Origin: Acidobacteriota bacterium
GTDB lineage: Bacteria > Acidobacteriota > Terriglobia > Terriglobales > Acidobacteriaceae
Direction of reading: 5' to 3'
Assembly: GCA_021790995.1 (NCBI GenBank)
Contig: JAJYFA010000014.1
Location: forward strand, 1-44,267
Length of the DNA: 44,267 nt
Both the position numbers and the translations under genes were made by a program. Of this stretch, positions 1-9,586 are shown in pieces (position 1 is the stretch's first letter; each line of letters starts with the position of its first letter). Under the pieces are notes generated by a model. That model saw nothing but the letters and a program-made list of their open reading frames with translations. It did not search any database and was not told the origin of the DNA.

Positions 1-75
1 CTGAAGGCGGCGAACCCGCTGGGGATATTGCGGCAGATCGACGGCGTGTTTACCCGTGAGCCGCTCCAGAAATAG
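1..75 (+). CDS. C-terminal fragment of a truncated CDS (…LKAANPLGILRQIDGVFTREPLQK*), product unknown
   Basis: Open frame 1 from the window edge to TAG at 73-75; family not recognisable from 24 residues. Confidence 0.4.
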   Translation: MKAANPLGILRQIDGVFTREPLQK

Positions 76-147
76 ATACTTGCCGCGGCAAACAACAAGG
101 GCAGCCTCTCAACGACGGGCTGCCCCTGTTTCTGTTCTGCGCGGCGG

Positions 148-891
148 TTACCAGCTTCCGCGCTCACCGAACATTTCAATCACGCGTTCCAGGCGTGTGC
201 AGCCGTTTTCCCAATTCGCGCAGAGCGCGCGCTCCAGGCGGTCGGGGTCTCCGTTGAGTAGCGCCGCGATAATCTCTTCGTGTTCCTTCACGGAAGTCTT
301 CAGCTCGCCGATGATGGAGCTGGCATAGAGGCGCCAGTAGCGTTCCGTTTGCGGCTCGATGGCACGGTGCAGAGCGACCAGGCGTGGCCCTGCGCCCGCC
401 GCAATCAGCAGGCGATGAAACTCGTGGTCGAGATCGAAGATCTTTGGCCCACCCAGGCTCCGGTCGTTCGCGATGGTGGCCAGTTCTTCATTGATCCGCT
501 CCAGCTTGCCCGCCAGTTCCTTGCGCTCCGCCAGCGGCAACGCAGCCGTGCGCCGCCCGGCAAGCCCCTCGATGCGTCCGATCATGGGATACAGCTCACC
601 GGCATCCTCTTTGGTCAGCGGCGCAACAACCATGCGCGACTTGCTGCCGTTGCGAACTTCGTGCACGTACCCTTCGCGGTGCAGCAGGTAGAGCGCGCCG
701 CGCACCGGCGTGCGGCTCATGTTCAGGTGCTCGCACAGATCGCTCTCCACGATCCAGCTCCCCGGCGCCAGCTTGCCGTGAACGATCAAATCGCGAATCT
801 GCTGGAAAGCCAGCCCCACGCTGGTTCCGTGCTCGGCTTTCGCGGCGCGCTTCTTCGAACCGCGAACCGCCCTCGTGGCTGCGCTTTCCAT
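148..891 (-). CDS. GntR family transcriptional regulator, FCD domain (paralog A)
   Basis: N-terminal wHTH (AFQQIRDLIVHGKLAPGSWIVESDLCEHLNMSRTPVRGALYLL) followed by FCD helices (DLDHEFHRLL, EHEEI). Start at MESAATR chosen by alignment to the paralog at 13672. Confidence 0.92.
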   Translation of the reverse strand: MESAATRAVRGSKKRAAKAEHGTSVGLAFQQIRDLIVHGKLAPGSWIVESDLCEHLNMSRTPVRGALYLLHREGYVHEVRNGSKSRMVVAPLTKEDAGELYPMIGRIEGLAGRRTAALPLAERKELAGKLERINEELATIANDRSLGGPKIFDLDHEFHRLLIAAGAGPRLVALHRAIEPQTERYWRLYASSIIGELKTSVKEHEEIIAALLNGDPDRLERALCANWENGCTRLERVIEMFGERGSW

Positions 892-1055
892 GGTCTTCAC
901 TCTTTCGTTCCCGGGCCTGGACCTTGCGGCCTTCGCGCGCCGTGCTCTTTCCGGGCTATGCAGAATGTTGGAATCGCCCGTTCCAGGCGCTATCTTGCGT
1001 CTCACTTAGGATACATCTTTGCACTTTTGCCCGGTTCTGCTTCTGCCGCGCGGGT

Positions 1056-3050
1056 TTACGCGTCGATGCGCCGCAGGTAGACCGAGTAGCGCTCGTCCAT
1101 GATCTGATTGAGCGGAACCAGCGTGTGGCGAGGACCGCGGCCCTTGGTGTGAAAGCGCAGGCCATAGCGAGGCGACGCTTCAGCCTGCTCGAACCAGACG
1201 TCATCGGCGACGGCCGGCGGCGCCTGGCTGCTTTGGCCGTGGTGCATGGGGGGACGCAGGTCGACGGCGGGCATTGGATAGCCGTCGTCGAATCCGCTGG
1301 GACCACTGCCGCCATAGATCATCGAGGTAGTCAGCCCTTCGGTTCCGAGTAGCGCGGCCAGCACCAGAGGACCGTACATGGCGGTCTGCACATTCTTGTC
1401 GTCAGGCGTAGTGCCGAGGTGCGGCGTGAGAGGCATTTCGACGGTGACGAGGTCGCCGGTTTTCCAGGTGCGGTCGAGCGTGAGATAGGTCGAGGGCGCG
1501 GCGGCGACGTTCTGCAATGCGCCGTTCACGCTCACCTTGACGCCCTTGGCCGCCCAGTAGGGAACGCGAATCCTGAGCGCCGTGGGTTGAGTGGGCGCGG
1601 CATCGAACTTGAGCGCGATGCGATCGTCCTGCGGAAGATCGGTAGTGAGGCGCAGTTTGAGGCCGCGCTCGTTCCAGTCGAGCGTGGAGGGGATGAAGAG
1701 GTTGACGAACAGCGACGACTCGTCGTGAAAGTAGATCGAGTCGGTGAGCTTGGAGTACTCCTCGCAGCCCGTGCCGGTGCAGCACCAGAAGGCGTCGAAG
1801 GGCGTACCAAAGGTCTTGTACATGCCTGGCTCCAGCGGCACGTAGTACATCAACATGCCGTTGCGGTCCTGCGTGCCGTAGCGGACGTTGTAGAGCAGCC
1901 GCTCATAGTAGTCGAAAAACTTCGGGTCGGGATTCTGGCCATAGAGATGGCGCGTGAGCTTCATCATGTTGTAGCTGCAGCAGCACTCCTCGGCCGCGGG
2001 GCCAAGCTGAGAGGCGATGGCGTCGGGGGCGTGCCACATCTCGCCGTTGCTGGTACCGCCGGTGCAATAGATGTGATGCCCGGTGAGGATGCCGTAGAAG
2101 TTCTCGCTGATCTTCCGGTAGCGATCGTCGGCCGTGAGCTCGTAGCCGCGGGCCGCTCCAATCACCTTGGGAATGTTGGTATTGGCGTGGTTGTGGTCGA
2201 GGATGTCCTTGTCGTCCGCCAGGGGATCGAGGATGCGGCGATGCTCGAAGCGGAACCCAAGGTCGCGGTACTTCGTGCTGCCGGTGATGGCGTAGAGATT
2301 GAAGGCCGACTCCATCATGCCGCCCTGTTCGACGTTGAGCACGCTCTGCCAGTCGGCATCGGTGAAGGAAGCCGAATAAGCCGCGGCCCAGTCGGCCATG
2401 CGCGTGGCCATCTCAAGCGCCTGCCGGTTGCCGGTGTGCTCGTACATGTCGATGAGGCCGGCCATGATTTTGTGATAGGTGTAAAAGGGCGCCCATACGC
2501 GCTCGTGCTTGCGCAGGCGCTCAAAGTACGAGACGGGGAAGGCGCTCAGATAGCCGTCTTTCTGCTGGCACTCGGCGAGCATGACGACGAGTTCCTCGGC
2601 TTTGGCGCGAATGAAGTTGTCGCCGGTGCTGGCGTGCATCAGGGCGCAGGATGACATGTAGTGGCCGACGTAGTGACCGCGCAGCTCGCAGTCGGGCGCC
2701 TCCCATCCGCCCAGCGGATCTGCGTCGGACGCAATGCCGGCGTTGACGCGAAAGTTATGCGCCAGCCGCTCGTTGGGCAGCGAGTAGAGATAACTGCGGT
2801 TGAGCTCCATCATGTCTTTCCAGAAGCTGGGCAGCAGACGTACATCGGGCATCGGAAACGGCTCGGCCTTCCATTGCACTCTGGCAACCTTGGAGTGGAC
2901 GAGATCCTGGTTGGCAACGTCCTCCGAGCCTGCCGAGGACTGGCTCGCGCGGGCAGCGTCAAGCGCCACCGCGGGATGAGCAAGCAAAGTGGCTGTACTG
3001 GCGGCAACTGCGCCGCCGAGAAACTTCCTTCGATTGAAGCTGGAATCCAT
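1056..3050 (-). CDS. DUF1680 glycoside hydrolase (GH127/GH146-type beta-L-arabinofuranosidase), Tat-exported
   Basis: Tat signal RRKFLGGAVAAS; family motifs CTGGTSNGEMW, ECCCSYNMMKLTRHLY, DYYERLLYN, FWCCTGTGCEEYSKL. Confidence 0.88.
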   Translation of the reverse strand: MDSSFNRRKFLGGAVAASTATLLAHPAVALDAARASQSSAGSEDVANQDLVHSKVARVQWKAEPFPMPDVRLLPSFWKDMMELNRSYLYSLPNERLAHNFRVNAGIASDADPLGGWEAPDCELRGHYVGHYMSSCALMHASTGDNFIRAKAEELVVMLAECQQKDGYLSAFPVSYFERLRKHERVWAPFYTYHKIMAGLIDMYEHTGNRQALEMATRMADWAAAYSASFTDADWQSVLNVEQGGMMESAFNLYAITGSTKYRDLGFRFEHRRILDPLADDKDILDHNHANTNIPKVIGAARGYELTADDRYRKISENFYGILTGHHIYCTGGTSNGEMWHAPDAIASQLGPAAEECCCSYNMMKLTRHLYGQNPDPKFFDYYERLLYNVRYGTQDRNGMLMYYVPLEPGMYKTFGTPFDAFWCCTGTGCEEYSKLTDSIYFHDESSLFVNLFIPSTLDWNERGLKLRLTTDLPQDDRIALKFDAAPTQPTALRIRVPYWAAKGVKVSVNGALQNVAAAPSTYLTLDRTWKTGDLVTVEMPLTPHLGTTPDDKNVQTAMYGPLVLAALLGTEGLTTSMIYGGSGPSGFDDGYPMPAVDLRPPMHHGQSSQAPPAVADDVWFEQAEASPRYGLRFHTKGRGPRHTLVPLNQIMDERYSVYLRRIDA

Positions 3051-3132
3051 GACGTTACCTCGTGAGGCCGGCCGAAAAGCCTGCCGGAACCTCTTGCTGT
3101 TGATTGAGCATTGACAACCGATCGTTGACCAC

Positions 3133-4905
3133 TTAGGGATGGGTCGGATGATCGCCGTAAAACTTCCACTGGCTAGTGTAATCGCTAACCAACTTCAGGT
3201 TCTCGATATCGGCGCGCAGCAGTTCGACGGGCATGTTGTTCTCGTGCAGAATGGCGTCGTGAAACTGGCGATCGGTCATCTTTCCCGAGTCGACCAATTC
3301 GTGGTGCATCGCGCGAAATTGTAACGCGCCGAGCAAATAGGCGCTCTGGTAAAGCGGCCCAACCGATCCGTCGAAGGCGCGGCGCACCTCGGCAGCGGCG
3401 TTATCGGGCTCGAAATCCACCTTGTCGATCAGATACTGGACGCATTGTTGCGGCGTCCAGCGGCCAAGATGGAAGTTCATGGTGAAAACGATGCGCGCCG
3501 AGCGGTGCATACGCCAGGCCAGCGCGCCGATACGTTCCTCTGGCGTCTTGTCGAAGCCCTTGTCCCAGAACAGCATTTCCCACCAGAAGGCGTTACCTTC
3601 GGTCCAGAACGGCGTGTCAAAGATCTGCCGGTATGGCCGGTAGCGCTGCTGCATGTAGAACTGCAGGAAGTGGCCAGGTATCATTTCGTGAAAGGCCGTG
3701 GCGTGCGCGAAAGGAATATTGTTGCCCCTCATGCTCATCTCGCGCTGCTCGTAGGTCATGGTGTTGGTGGGGTAAGAGACGCTGATCTCGTCGCCGCCGG
3801 TGAAGAAGGGATTTACGAGCTGCCGCTCAGGCGTCATCATGGTCATGCGCCAGGTCTCGTCGGCTAGCGGCGGCACGGTCACCAGGTTGTTGTCCTTCGC
3901 AAAGTCGCTGCCCTCGATGACCAGCTTGCGGATCAGGTCCGGCTGCTCACCGGGCGGTACGTGCATCTGCTTCACTTTTTCAACCGCAGCGCGCCAGTCG
4001 TCGCCGTAGCCCATCTCGCGCGAGGCTTTGAGCATTTCTTTCATGCACCAGTCATACTCGGTTTCGGCGATAGCGATCAGCTCCTCGGGTGTGTAAGGAA
4101 TCATATTGTCGGCGAGTTCCTGATGAAGTGCTTCGCGGCCGACAGGATCGCCGAGAATCGTCGTCGTGTCGCCCGGTGCGATACCGGCCAGCTTTTCCCG
4201 CAGAAATCCCGCGTAATTCTTCAATGACTCCTGAGCAGCGTTGTATGGCATTTTGACCCACCAGGTGAACTGGGGATCATAGCCGTCGTACTGCTCGAAC
4301 CACTTCTGCAGATTCCTGCTCAACTCCTCGGTAGCCATCGCCGCCCGGTTGGCGACTACGGCATCGAACTTCGCTTTGTCTGTCGTCGACCCAGGCAGCA
4401 CTGCGGCTGCGCGACCATGATCGAGTTGCGCGCGGAGAAGCTTGATTTGCCGCACCATGTCGCTCAGCGCCTTCGCATCCTGCTCCGCATCGGGGTGCTG
4501 CATCAGACGCTTCTTCGCTAACAATCCCTCGATGACCGGAGCAAAGGGCAGCAACGGAGCCATCTCGTTCACCCGCTGTTTTCTAAGGGCTAGTTGGTGC
4601 TTTTGGCTACGTACGTAGTTGCGAAGCAATAGGTAATCGATCTGATCTTCGTGTGAAAGCGTGATGAAGTCGATCGCCGCCAGATTGGCTTCAGTTGCAG
4701 CATAGAATCTTTCCAGTCGCTTGCTGCGATCCGGAGAGATCGCAACCCGGTAAGTGCTGTCGATCGCGTACAGATCTGCCGAGAACTCCCGAATCATCTG
4801 CGGCATTTGTGGAGCGGGCTGGGCCGCCAGAGGAAAACTGCAGAACAAGCAAATTGCGGCGGCAAAACTGCCAAGGATGCCAACAAACCGCGCGAAGATT
4901 CCCAT
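3133..4905 (-). CDS. DUF885 family putative zinc metallopeptidase, secreted
   Basis: N-terminal signal peptide; HEMIPGH motif in ATAFHEMIPGHFLQFYMQQRY; overall DUF885 pattern (EGWxxY-like FWTEGNAFWWEMLFWDKG). Confidence 0.85.
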   Translation of the reverse strand: MGIFARFVGILGSFAAAICLFCSFPLAAQPAPQMPQMIREFSADLYAIDSTYRVAISPDRSKRLERFYAATEANLAAIDFITLSHEDQIDYLLLRNYVRSQKHQLALRKQRVNEMAPLLPFAPVIEGLLAKKRLMQHPDAEQDAKALSDMVRQIKLLRAQLDHGRAAAVLPGSTTDKAKFDAVVANRAAMATEELSRNLQKWFEQYDGYDPQFTWWVKMPYNAAQESLKNYAGFLREKLAGIAPGDTTTILGDPVGREALHQELADNMIPYTPEELIAIAETEYDWCMKEMLKASREMGYGDDWRAAVEKVKQMHVPPGEQPDLIRKLVIEGSDFAKDNNLVTVPPLADETWRMTMMTPERQLVNPFFTGGDEISVSYPTNTMTYEQREMSMRGNNIPFAHATAFHEMIPGHFLQFYMQQRYRPYRQIFDTPFWTEGNAFWWEMLFWDKGFDKTPEERIGALAWRMHRSARIVFTMNFHLGRWTPQQCVQYLIDKVDFEPDNAAAEVRRAFDGSVGPLYQSAYLLGALQFRAMHHELVDSGKMTDRQFHDAILHENNMPVELLRADIENLKLVSDYTSQWKFYGDHPTHP

Positions 4906-4980
4906 CGATTCCTCCCGTGTGGATAAGACGATAGAGATAAGCTCAGCATTGATCGGACCCCGCCAGGGACATGGATTGAG

Positions 4981-5013
4981 TTATACAACAAGAGAATAAT
5001 GAATACAACATCG
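4981..5013. promoter_or_regulatory. Candidate GntR operator: direct half-sites TTATACAAC (4981-4989) and GAATACAAC (5001-5009)
   Basis: 20-bp spaced direct repeat in the divergent promoter region between the DUF885 gene and the dehydrogenase genes. Confidence 0.5.
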
Positions 5014-5119
5014 TATTTCTGTTTTGGCAAACTCTCCTACCCGGCTTCGCAGTGGTGAAATAGCCGTGATCTGGTAAAGCTCCGGAGAACGCAAGGAGGA
5101 AGATTTGCAGATGCTGATA

Positions 5120-5131
5120 TACAAAATTGTA
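5120..5131. promoter_or_regulatory. Candidate operator TACAA-AA-TTGTA
   Basis: 5-bp inverted repeat with 2-bp spacer, just upstream of the 2Fe-2S subunit gene. Confidence 0.45.
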
Positions 5132-5211
5132 CACATTGGCTGAGTCGGGTTATGATCTCTGCTATACGTGCGGCGATCGCTGCCATTCAGGCGGCAAGCG
5201 TGCGGGAGAAG

Positions 5212-5460
5212 ATGTTGGCGGACAGGAAGATTTCGCTCACCGTGAACGGCAAGCCTGTCGAAGTGGCGGCCGGAACGAGTGTCGCCGCGGCGGTGATGAT
5301 GGCTGGTGAGCCGTCCCGGTTTTCGGTTACTGGCGAAGCGCGCGCGCCGCTCTGCGGCATGGGCATCTGCATGGAGTGCCGGATGACGGTCGATGGCGTG
5401 CCGCAGCGGCGCGGCTGCCAGTTGTTGTGTGCCGACGGCATGGAGGTGCAATCGTCGTGA
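5212..5460 (+). CDS. 2Fe-2S ferredoxin-like subunit of an amino-acid/opine-type dehydrogenase (HcnA / hydroxyproline dehydrogenase gamma-like)
   Basis: Plant-type 2Fe-2S ligand pattern CGMGICMEC…C. Alternative start at 5152 in the same frame. Stop overlaps the next gene by 4 nt (GTGA). Confidence 0.85.
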   Translation: MLADRKISLTVNGKPVEVAAGTSVAAAVMMAGEPSRFSVTGEARAPLCGMGICMECRMTVDGVPQRRGCQLLCADGMEVQSS

Positions 5461-6749
5461 GGGCACGCTTTGATGTTGTAGTGGTTGGCGCCGGTCCGGG
5501 TGGAATTGCTGCCGCAGCGGTCGCTGCCGCTGCAGGTATGCGCGTCTGTCTGTTGGACGCGAATCCTGGCTTGGGCGGACAGGTGTGGCGCGGCATCGGC
5601 GCGGGGACGGCGCGCTCCTATCCGCACGGAGGCAAGTTCGTGCGCTGGAAGGCGCGGCTCGATGCGTCTGGGTGCGAGGTCTGGCAGGGCTGGCAGGTTG
5701 TGGACGCGCCGAAGCAGCGGCTGCTGCGTGTGGAGTCGGATGTCGAGAGTAGGGAGATTGAATTCGTGCACCTGATTCTGGCGACGGGAGCGCGGGAGCG
5801 ATTCCTGCCGTTTCCAGGATGGACGCTGCCGGGCGTGATGGGCGTTGGCGGCGCGCAGGCAATGGTGAAATCAGGGCTCGATGCGAGCGGCAAGCGTGTT
5901 GTTGTGGCGGGCAGTGGTCCACTGCTGCTGGCCGTTGCCGCGGGCCTGGCCAAAGCCGGCGCGACGATCGAAGGCGTCTTTGAGCAGGCAACCCGAGCGC
6001 AGATGGCGCCGTTTGTCTTGTCCGCACTCGCTGCGCAACCTGGCAAATTGATTGAAGGCGCACTCTACCGATTATGGACGTTCGGCGTTCCCTATCGCTT
6101 CGACTCGTGGGTAAGGCGTGCGGAGGGACACGCGCGCGTGGAACGCGTGTGGGTGAGCATTGGCGGTAAAGAACGCGCCATCGCCTGCGACTGGCTGGCG
6201 TGCGGATTCCATCTTGTGCCGAACTTGGAGCTGCCGCGGCTGCTGGGATGCCAGATCCTGGCTGGTTGCGTGAAGGTGGACGCGTTGCAGCAGAGTTCCG
6301 TCGAGGGTGTGGCCTGCGTGGGCGAACTGACCGGAATTGGCGGACTCGAAAAAGCACTGCACGAAGGCGAGATTGCCGGATGGGCGGCGGTGGGCAATCA
6401 GGCGCGAGCACTTTCGCTCGCCAGCCGGCGAAGAAGGCAGTTGGAATTTGCGGCACGCATGGAGCGAGCGTTCGCGTTGAGGCCGGAGCTGCGCCGGCTG
6501 CCGACCGATTCCACGATCGTTTGCCGCTGTGAAGACGTCACGCACAAAGAACTAGCCGCATGCGAAGGCTGGCGCGAGGCCAAGCTGCACTCCCGTTGCG
6601 GTATGGGTTCGTGCCAGGGGCGCATCTGTGGCGGTGCGGCGGAGTTCTTGTACGGATGGGGTCCGAAGGACGCCCGGCCGCCGGTTTATCCAACCAAAGT
6701 TGCAACCCTGGCCGCCGAGACCGACACGGCGGATAGGGCAAGCCGCTGA
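5457..6749 (+). CDS. NAD(P)/FAD-dependent oxidoreductase with C-terminal BFD-like [2Fe-2S] domain (HcnB / D-hydroxyproline dehydrogenase alpha-like)
   Basis: GTG start at 5457 overlapping the upstream stop; FAD motif VVVVGAGPGGIAAA; NAD motif VVVAGSGPLLLAVA; C-terminal CRCEDVT…CGMGSCQGRICG cluster. Confidence 0.88.
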   Translation: MRARFDVVVVGAGPGGIAAAAVAAAAGMRVCLLDANPGLGGQVWRGIGAGTARSYPHGGKFVRWKARLDASGCEVWQGWQVVDAPKQRLLRVESDVESREIEFVHLILATGARERFLPFPGWTLPGVMGVGGAQAMVKSGLDASGKRVVVAGSGPLLLAVAAGLAKAGATIEGVFEQATRAQMAPFVLSALAAQPGKLIEGALYRLWTFGVPYRFDSWVRRAEGHARVERVWVSIGGKERAIACDWLACGFHLVPNLELPRLLGCQILAGCVKVDALQQSSVEGVACVGELTGIGGLEKALHEGEIAGWAAVGNQARALSLASRRRRQLEFAARMERAFALRPELRRLPTDSTIVCRCEDVTHKELAACEGWREAKLHSRCGMGSCQGRICGGAAEFLYGWGPKDARPPVYPTKVATLAAETDTADRASR

Positions 6750-6797
6750 AGGCATAGCGCGCTTCAGCGTATATCACTTTCGAAAGGAAGCTCCGCG

Positions 6798-9185
6798 ATG
6801 CTGCCGTTCCAGTTCAAGAGAGGCAATGCTTTGTCTTTCCGTTTTACATGGCTGAAGGTACCCCAACTGCATCTTGTGGCTGCTGTGCTCTTGTTGGCGC
6901 CACTGCCTGCCCGAATTGCAGCACAGCCAGCGCCGGCCGACTATGAACGAGCTCTCGACATCAACCAGAAGTATCACGATCTCGTAGATCATCTGCCTGG
7001 TCCGGTGCGCTGGATCGAGGGAACCGACCGCTTCGTCTACCGCAGGGCAATTCCCGGAGGTTACGAGTTTGTCGAGGTGAATGCCCAGACCCAAACCTCA
7101 AGGCCGGCCTTCGACCACACGCGGCTGGCCGCCGTGCTGAGCAAGGCGATGGGAGAAGAGATCAAACCTGAAGAATTGCCGTTTCAGGATCTGCGTCTCG
7201 ATAAGGATGGCAAAACCTTTCGCTTTTTGCGAGGACGCGCCTTCTGGCGCTGCGACCTCGCGGCATACACCTGCGAGAAGGCGCCGCCGCGCGAGGGCTT
7301 CGATCTTTCCGCCGACGATGACGGCGGATACGACTCTACGCCCAAGGCCATCAACGGCGCTGCTCGCGGCGTCAAATCGCCCGACGGTAAATGGCTGGCG
7401 TTTGTAGAAAACTACAACCTCGCCGTGCGGCCGGCAGACGGCAAGCCCGGCGCTGCCGAGAAGCAAACCGCGATCCTGAGCCAGGACGGGTCAGAAGGAA
7501 ACTATTACTCGGTCGATACCATCGCCTGGTCGCCCGACTCGAAGCACGTGTTGGTTTGCCGCATCCGGCCGGGTTACCGGCGTTTGATCCATTACGTCGA
7601 ATCCTCGCCTGCCGACCAGTTGCAACCGGAGTCTTCGACGATGGTATACCCCAAGCCGGGTGATGTACTCCCGCTCTTTCAGCCGGTGCTGTTTCAAATT
7701 GACGCGAAGCAGGAAGTGCCGATCGGTAATGCGCTCTTCCCCAACCCCTACGAGCTGACGAACTTCGCCTGGCGCAAGGACTCGCACGCCTTCACCTTTG
7801 AGTACAACCAGCGCGGCCACCAGGTCTATCGCGCGATCGAGGTGGATGCGGCCAGCGGCAAGGCGCGTGCGCTCATCGAGGAGACCAGCCGTACCTTCAT
7901 CAACTACGAACCGCTCACACCCGGCCAGTACGACCACGGCAAATACTTCCGCCACGATGTCGCCGACGGCAAGGAGATCGTCTGGGCCTCGGAGCGCGAC
8001 GGATGGGAGCATCTCTATCTCTTCAACGGCCAGACAGGCGCGATGGAGCGCCAGATTACGCGCGGCGACTGGGTGGTGCGCGCGGTCGATCGCGTCGACG
8101 AGGCCCATCGCGAGATCTACTTCGAGGCCAGCGGCATGAATCCCGGCGAAGACCCGTACTACGTGCATGGATACAAGATCGGCTTCGACGGCACGGGGCT
8201 AACGCCGCTTAGTCCGGAAGAGGCAGATCACGCGCTGAGCTACTCCTCCGACGGCAAGTACTACGTAGACAGCTACTCGCGCCTCGATCTGCCGCCGGTG
8301 ATGGAACTGCGACGCTCGTCTGACGCGAGTCTGGTGATGACGGTGGACAAGGCCGACGATGCGCGACTGGTTGCGGCAGGTTGGAAACCGGCTGAGCCCT
8401 TCCACGCAAAAGGACGCGACGGCAAAACCGACATTTGGGGCGTTATCTGGCGGCCTGCCAACTTCGACCCCAGTAAAAAGTACCCGGTTGTCGAAGATAT
8501 TTACGCGGGCCCCCAGGGCTCGTTTGTGCCCAAAGACTTTACCCCGCGCGTTGAGCCGCTGACGGAACTCGGATTCGTTGTGGCGCAGATCGACGGCATG
8601 GGTACCAATAACCGCTCCCGCGCCTTCCACGATGTAGCCTGGCGCAACCTGAAGGACGCCGGGTTTCCCGATCGCATCCTCTGGCACAAAGCCGTCGCGG
8701 CCAGATATTCGTGGTACGACATCTCCCGAGGTGTCGGCATCTTTGGCACCTCGGCTGGTGGGCAGAGCGCCATGGGCGCGCTGCTCTTTCATCCGGAGTT
8801 CTACACCGTCGCTGTGGCCAATTCCGGCAGCCACGACAACCGCATGGACAAGATCTGGTGGAACGAGCAATGGATGGGCTGGCCCGTGGGGCCTTGGTAC
8901 TCCGAGTCGTCGAATGTGGACAACGCCTGGCGGCTCAAGGGCAAGCTGCTGCTGGTCATGGGCGAGATGGATAAGAACGTCGATCCCTCGACAACGCTCC
9001 AGGTCGTCGACCGCCTCATCAAGTCGGGCAAGGACTTCGATTTCCTTGAAGTGCCAGGTGGCGGCCACGGCGCTGGAGGCCGCTACGGCGAGCGCCGGCT
9101 CATGGACTTCTTCGTCCGCAACCTGATGGGCGAACCGGCACCGGACTGGAACAAGCTGCCCTGGACGGCAGGGAAATTGCGGTAG
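6798..9185 (+). CDS. S9 family (DPP-IV-like) serine peptidase, secreted
   Basis: Signal peptide; DPPIV N-terminal beta-propeller; nucleophile motif [19 protein letters not shown] Asp and GGGHGAGG His. Confidence 0.92.
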   Translation: MLPFQFKRGNALSFRFTWLKVPQLHLVAAVLLLAPLPARIAAQPAPADYERALDINQKYHDLVDHLPGPVRWIEGTDRFVYRRAIPGGYEFVEVNAQTQTSRPAFDHTRLAAVLSKAMGEEIKPEELPFQDLRLDKDGKTFRFLRGRAFWRCDLAAYTCEKAPPREGFDLSADDDGGYDSTPKAINGAARGVKSPDGKWLAFVENYNLAVRPADGKPGAAEKQTAILSQDGSEGNYYSVDTIAWSPDSKHVLVCRIRPGYRRLIHYVESSPADQLQPESSTMVYPKPGDVLPLFQPVLFQIDAKQEVPIGNALFPNPYELTNFAWRKDSHAFTFEYNQRGHQVYRAIEVDAASGKARALIEETSRTFINYEPLTPGQYDHGKYFRHDVADGKEIVWASERDGWEHLYLFNGQTGAMERQITRGDWVVRAVDRVDEAHREIYFEASGMNPGEDPYYVHGYKIGFDGTGLTPLSPEEADHALSYSSDGKYYVDSYSRLDLPPVMELRRSSDASLVMTVDKADDARLVAAGWKPAEPFHAKGRDGKTDIWGVIWRPANFDPSKKYPVVEDIYAGPQGSFVPKDFTPRVEPLTELGFVVAQIDGMGTNNRSRAFHDVAWRNLKDAGFPDRILWHKAVAARYSWYDISRGVGIFGTSAGGQSAMGALLFHPEFYTVAVANSGSHDNRMDKIWWNEQWMGWPVGPWYSESSNVDNAWRLKGKLLLVMGEMDKNVDPSTTLQVVDRLIKSGKDFDFLEVPGGGHGAGGRYGERRLMDFFVRNLMGEPAPDWNKLPWTAGKLR

Positions 9186-9299
9186 AGAGTGGAAGCCGCA
9201 TTCCCGGTCTGTTTATAAGGCGCAGATTCAATAGGGCTTCCGTAAGACGATGTGCCACGGGCGCGCCAAGAAAAGTTTTTTGCAAAAACCACTTGCAAA

Positions 9300-9340
9300 G
9301 AATACAACATCGGATTCATAATCCTACGCTAGGTTGTATT
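9300..9340. promoter_or_regulatory. Candidate GntR operator: inverted half-sites AATACAAC (9301-9308) and GTTGTATT (9333-9340)
   Basis: 8-bp inverted repeat with starts 32 bp apart; GAATACAACATCG (9300-9312) is identical to 5001-5013. Confidence 0.5.
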
Positions 9341-9358
9341 GAGAATGCGTTTACTCGG

Positions 9359-9364
9359 TATAAA
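9359..9364 (+). promoter_or_regulatory. Candidate -10 element (TATAAA) of the TonB-dependent receptor gene
   Basis: TATAAA 19 bp downstream of TTGTAT (9334-9339); the upstream hexamer overlaps an operator half-site. Confidence 0.3.
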
Positions 9365-9586
9365 AATTCGCAGCCGGCAGAATTTGGCTAGCAGGGCGGA
9401 AATCGCGGGCATGCGGGAGTAATCGCCGGCGGTCCTCTACTGCTCCGTTCGCCCGTCTGCAACTGGCGCATCAGGTACGGGGACGATGAGATGTTCGCTT
9501 TTACTTAACCGGTGGCCAGGTTGTGCTTACGGCACGGACCCGACGGAACCACAGTCGACATGAAGTAGTTCACAAGGAGAGGCGCA

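Noticed and set aside
1419-2654. 411-aa plus-strand ORF opposite the DUF1680 gene
   Set aside because: Shadow ORF; motifs lie on the minus strand.
4981-6456. 491-aa minus-strand ORF opposite the dehydrogenase pair
   Set aside because: Arg/Pro/Ala-rich with no family features; opposite strand carries well-supported 2Fe-2S and FAD genes.
9312-9324. GGATT-cat-AATCC inverted repeat between the two operator half-sites
   Set aside because: Only 5-bp arms and not concentric with the half-site pair; could be chance.
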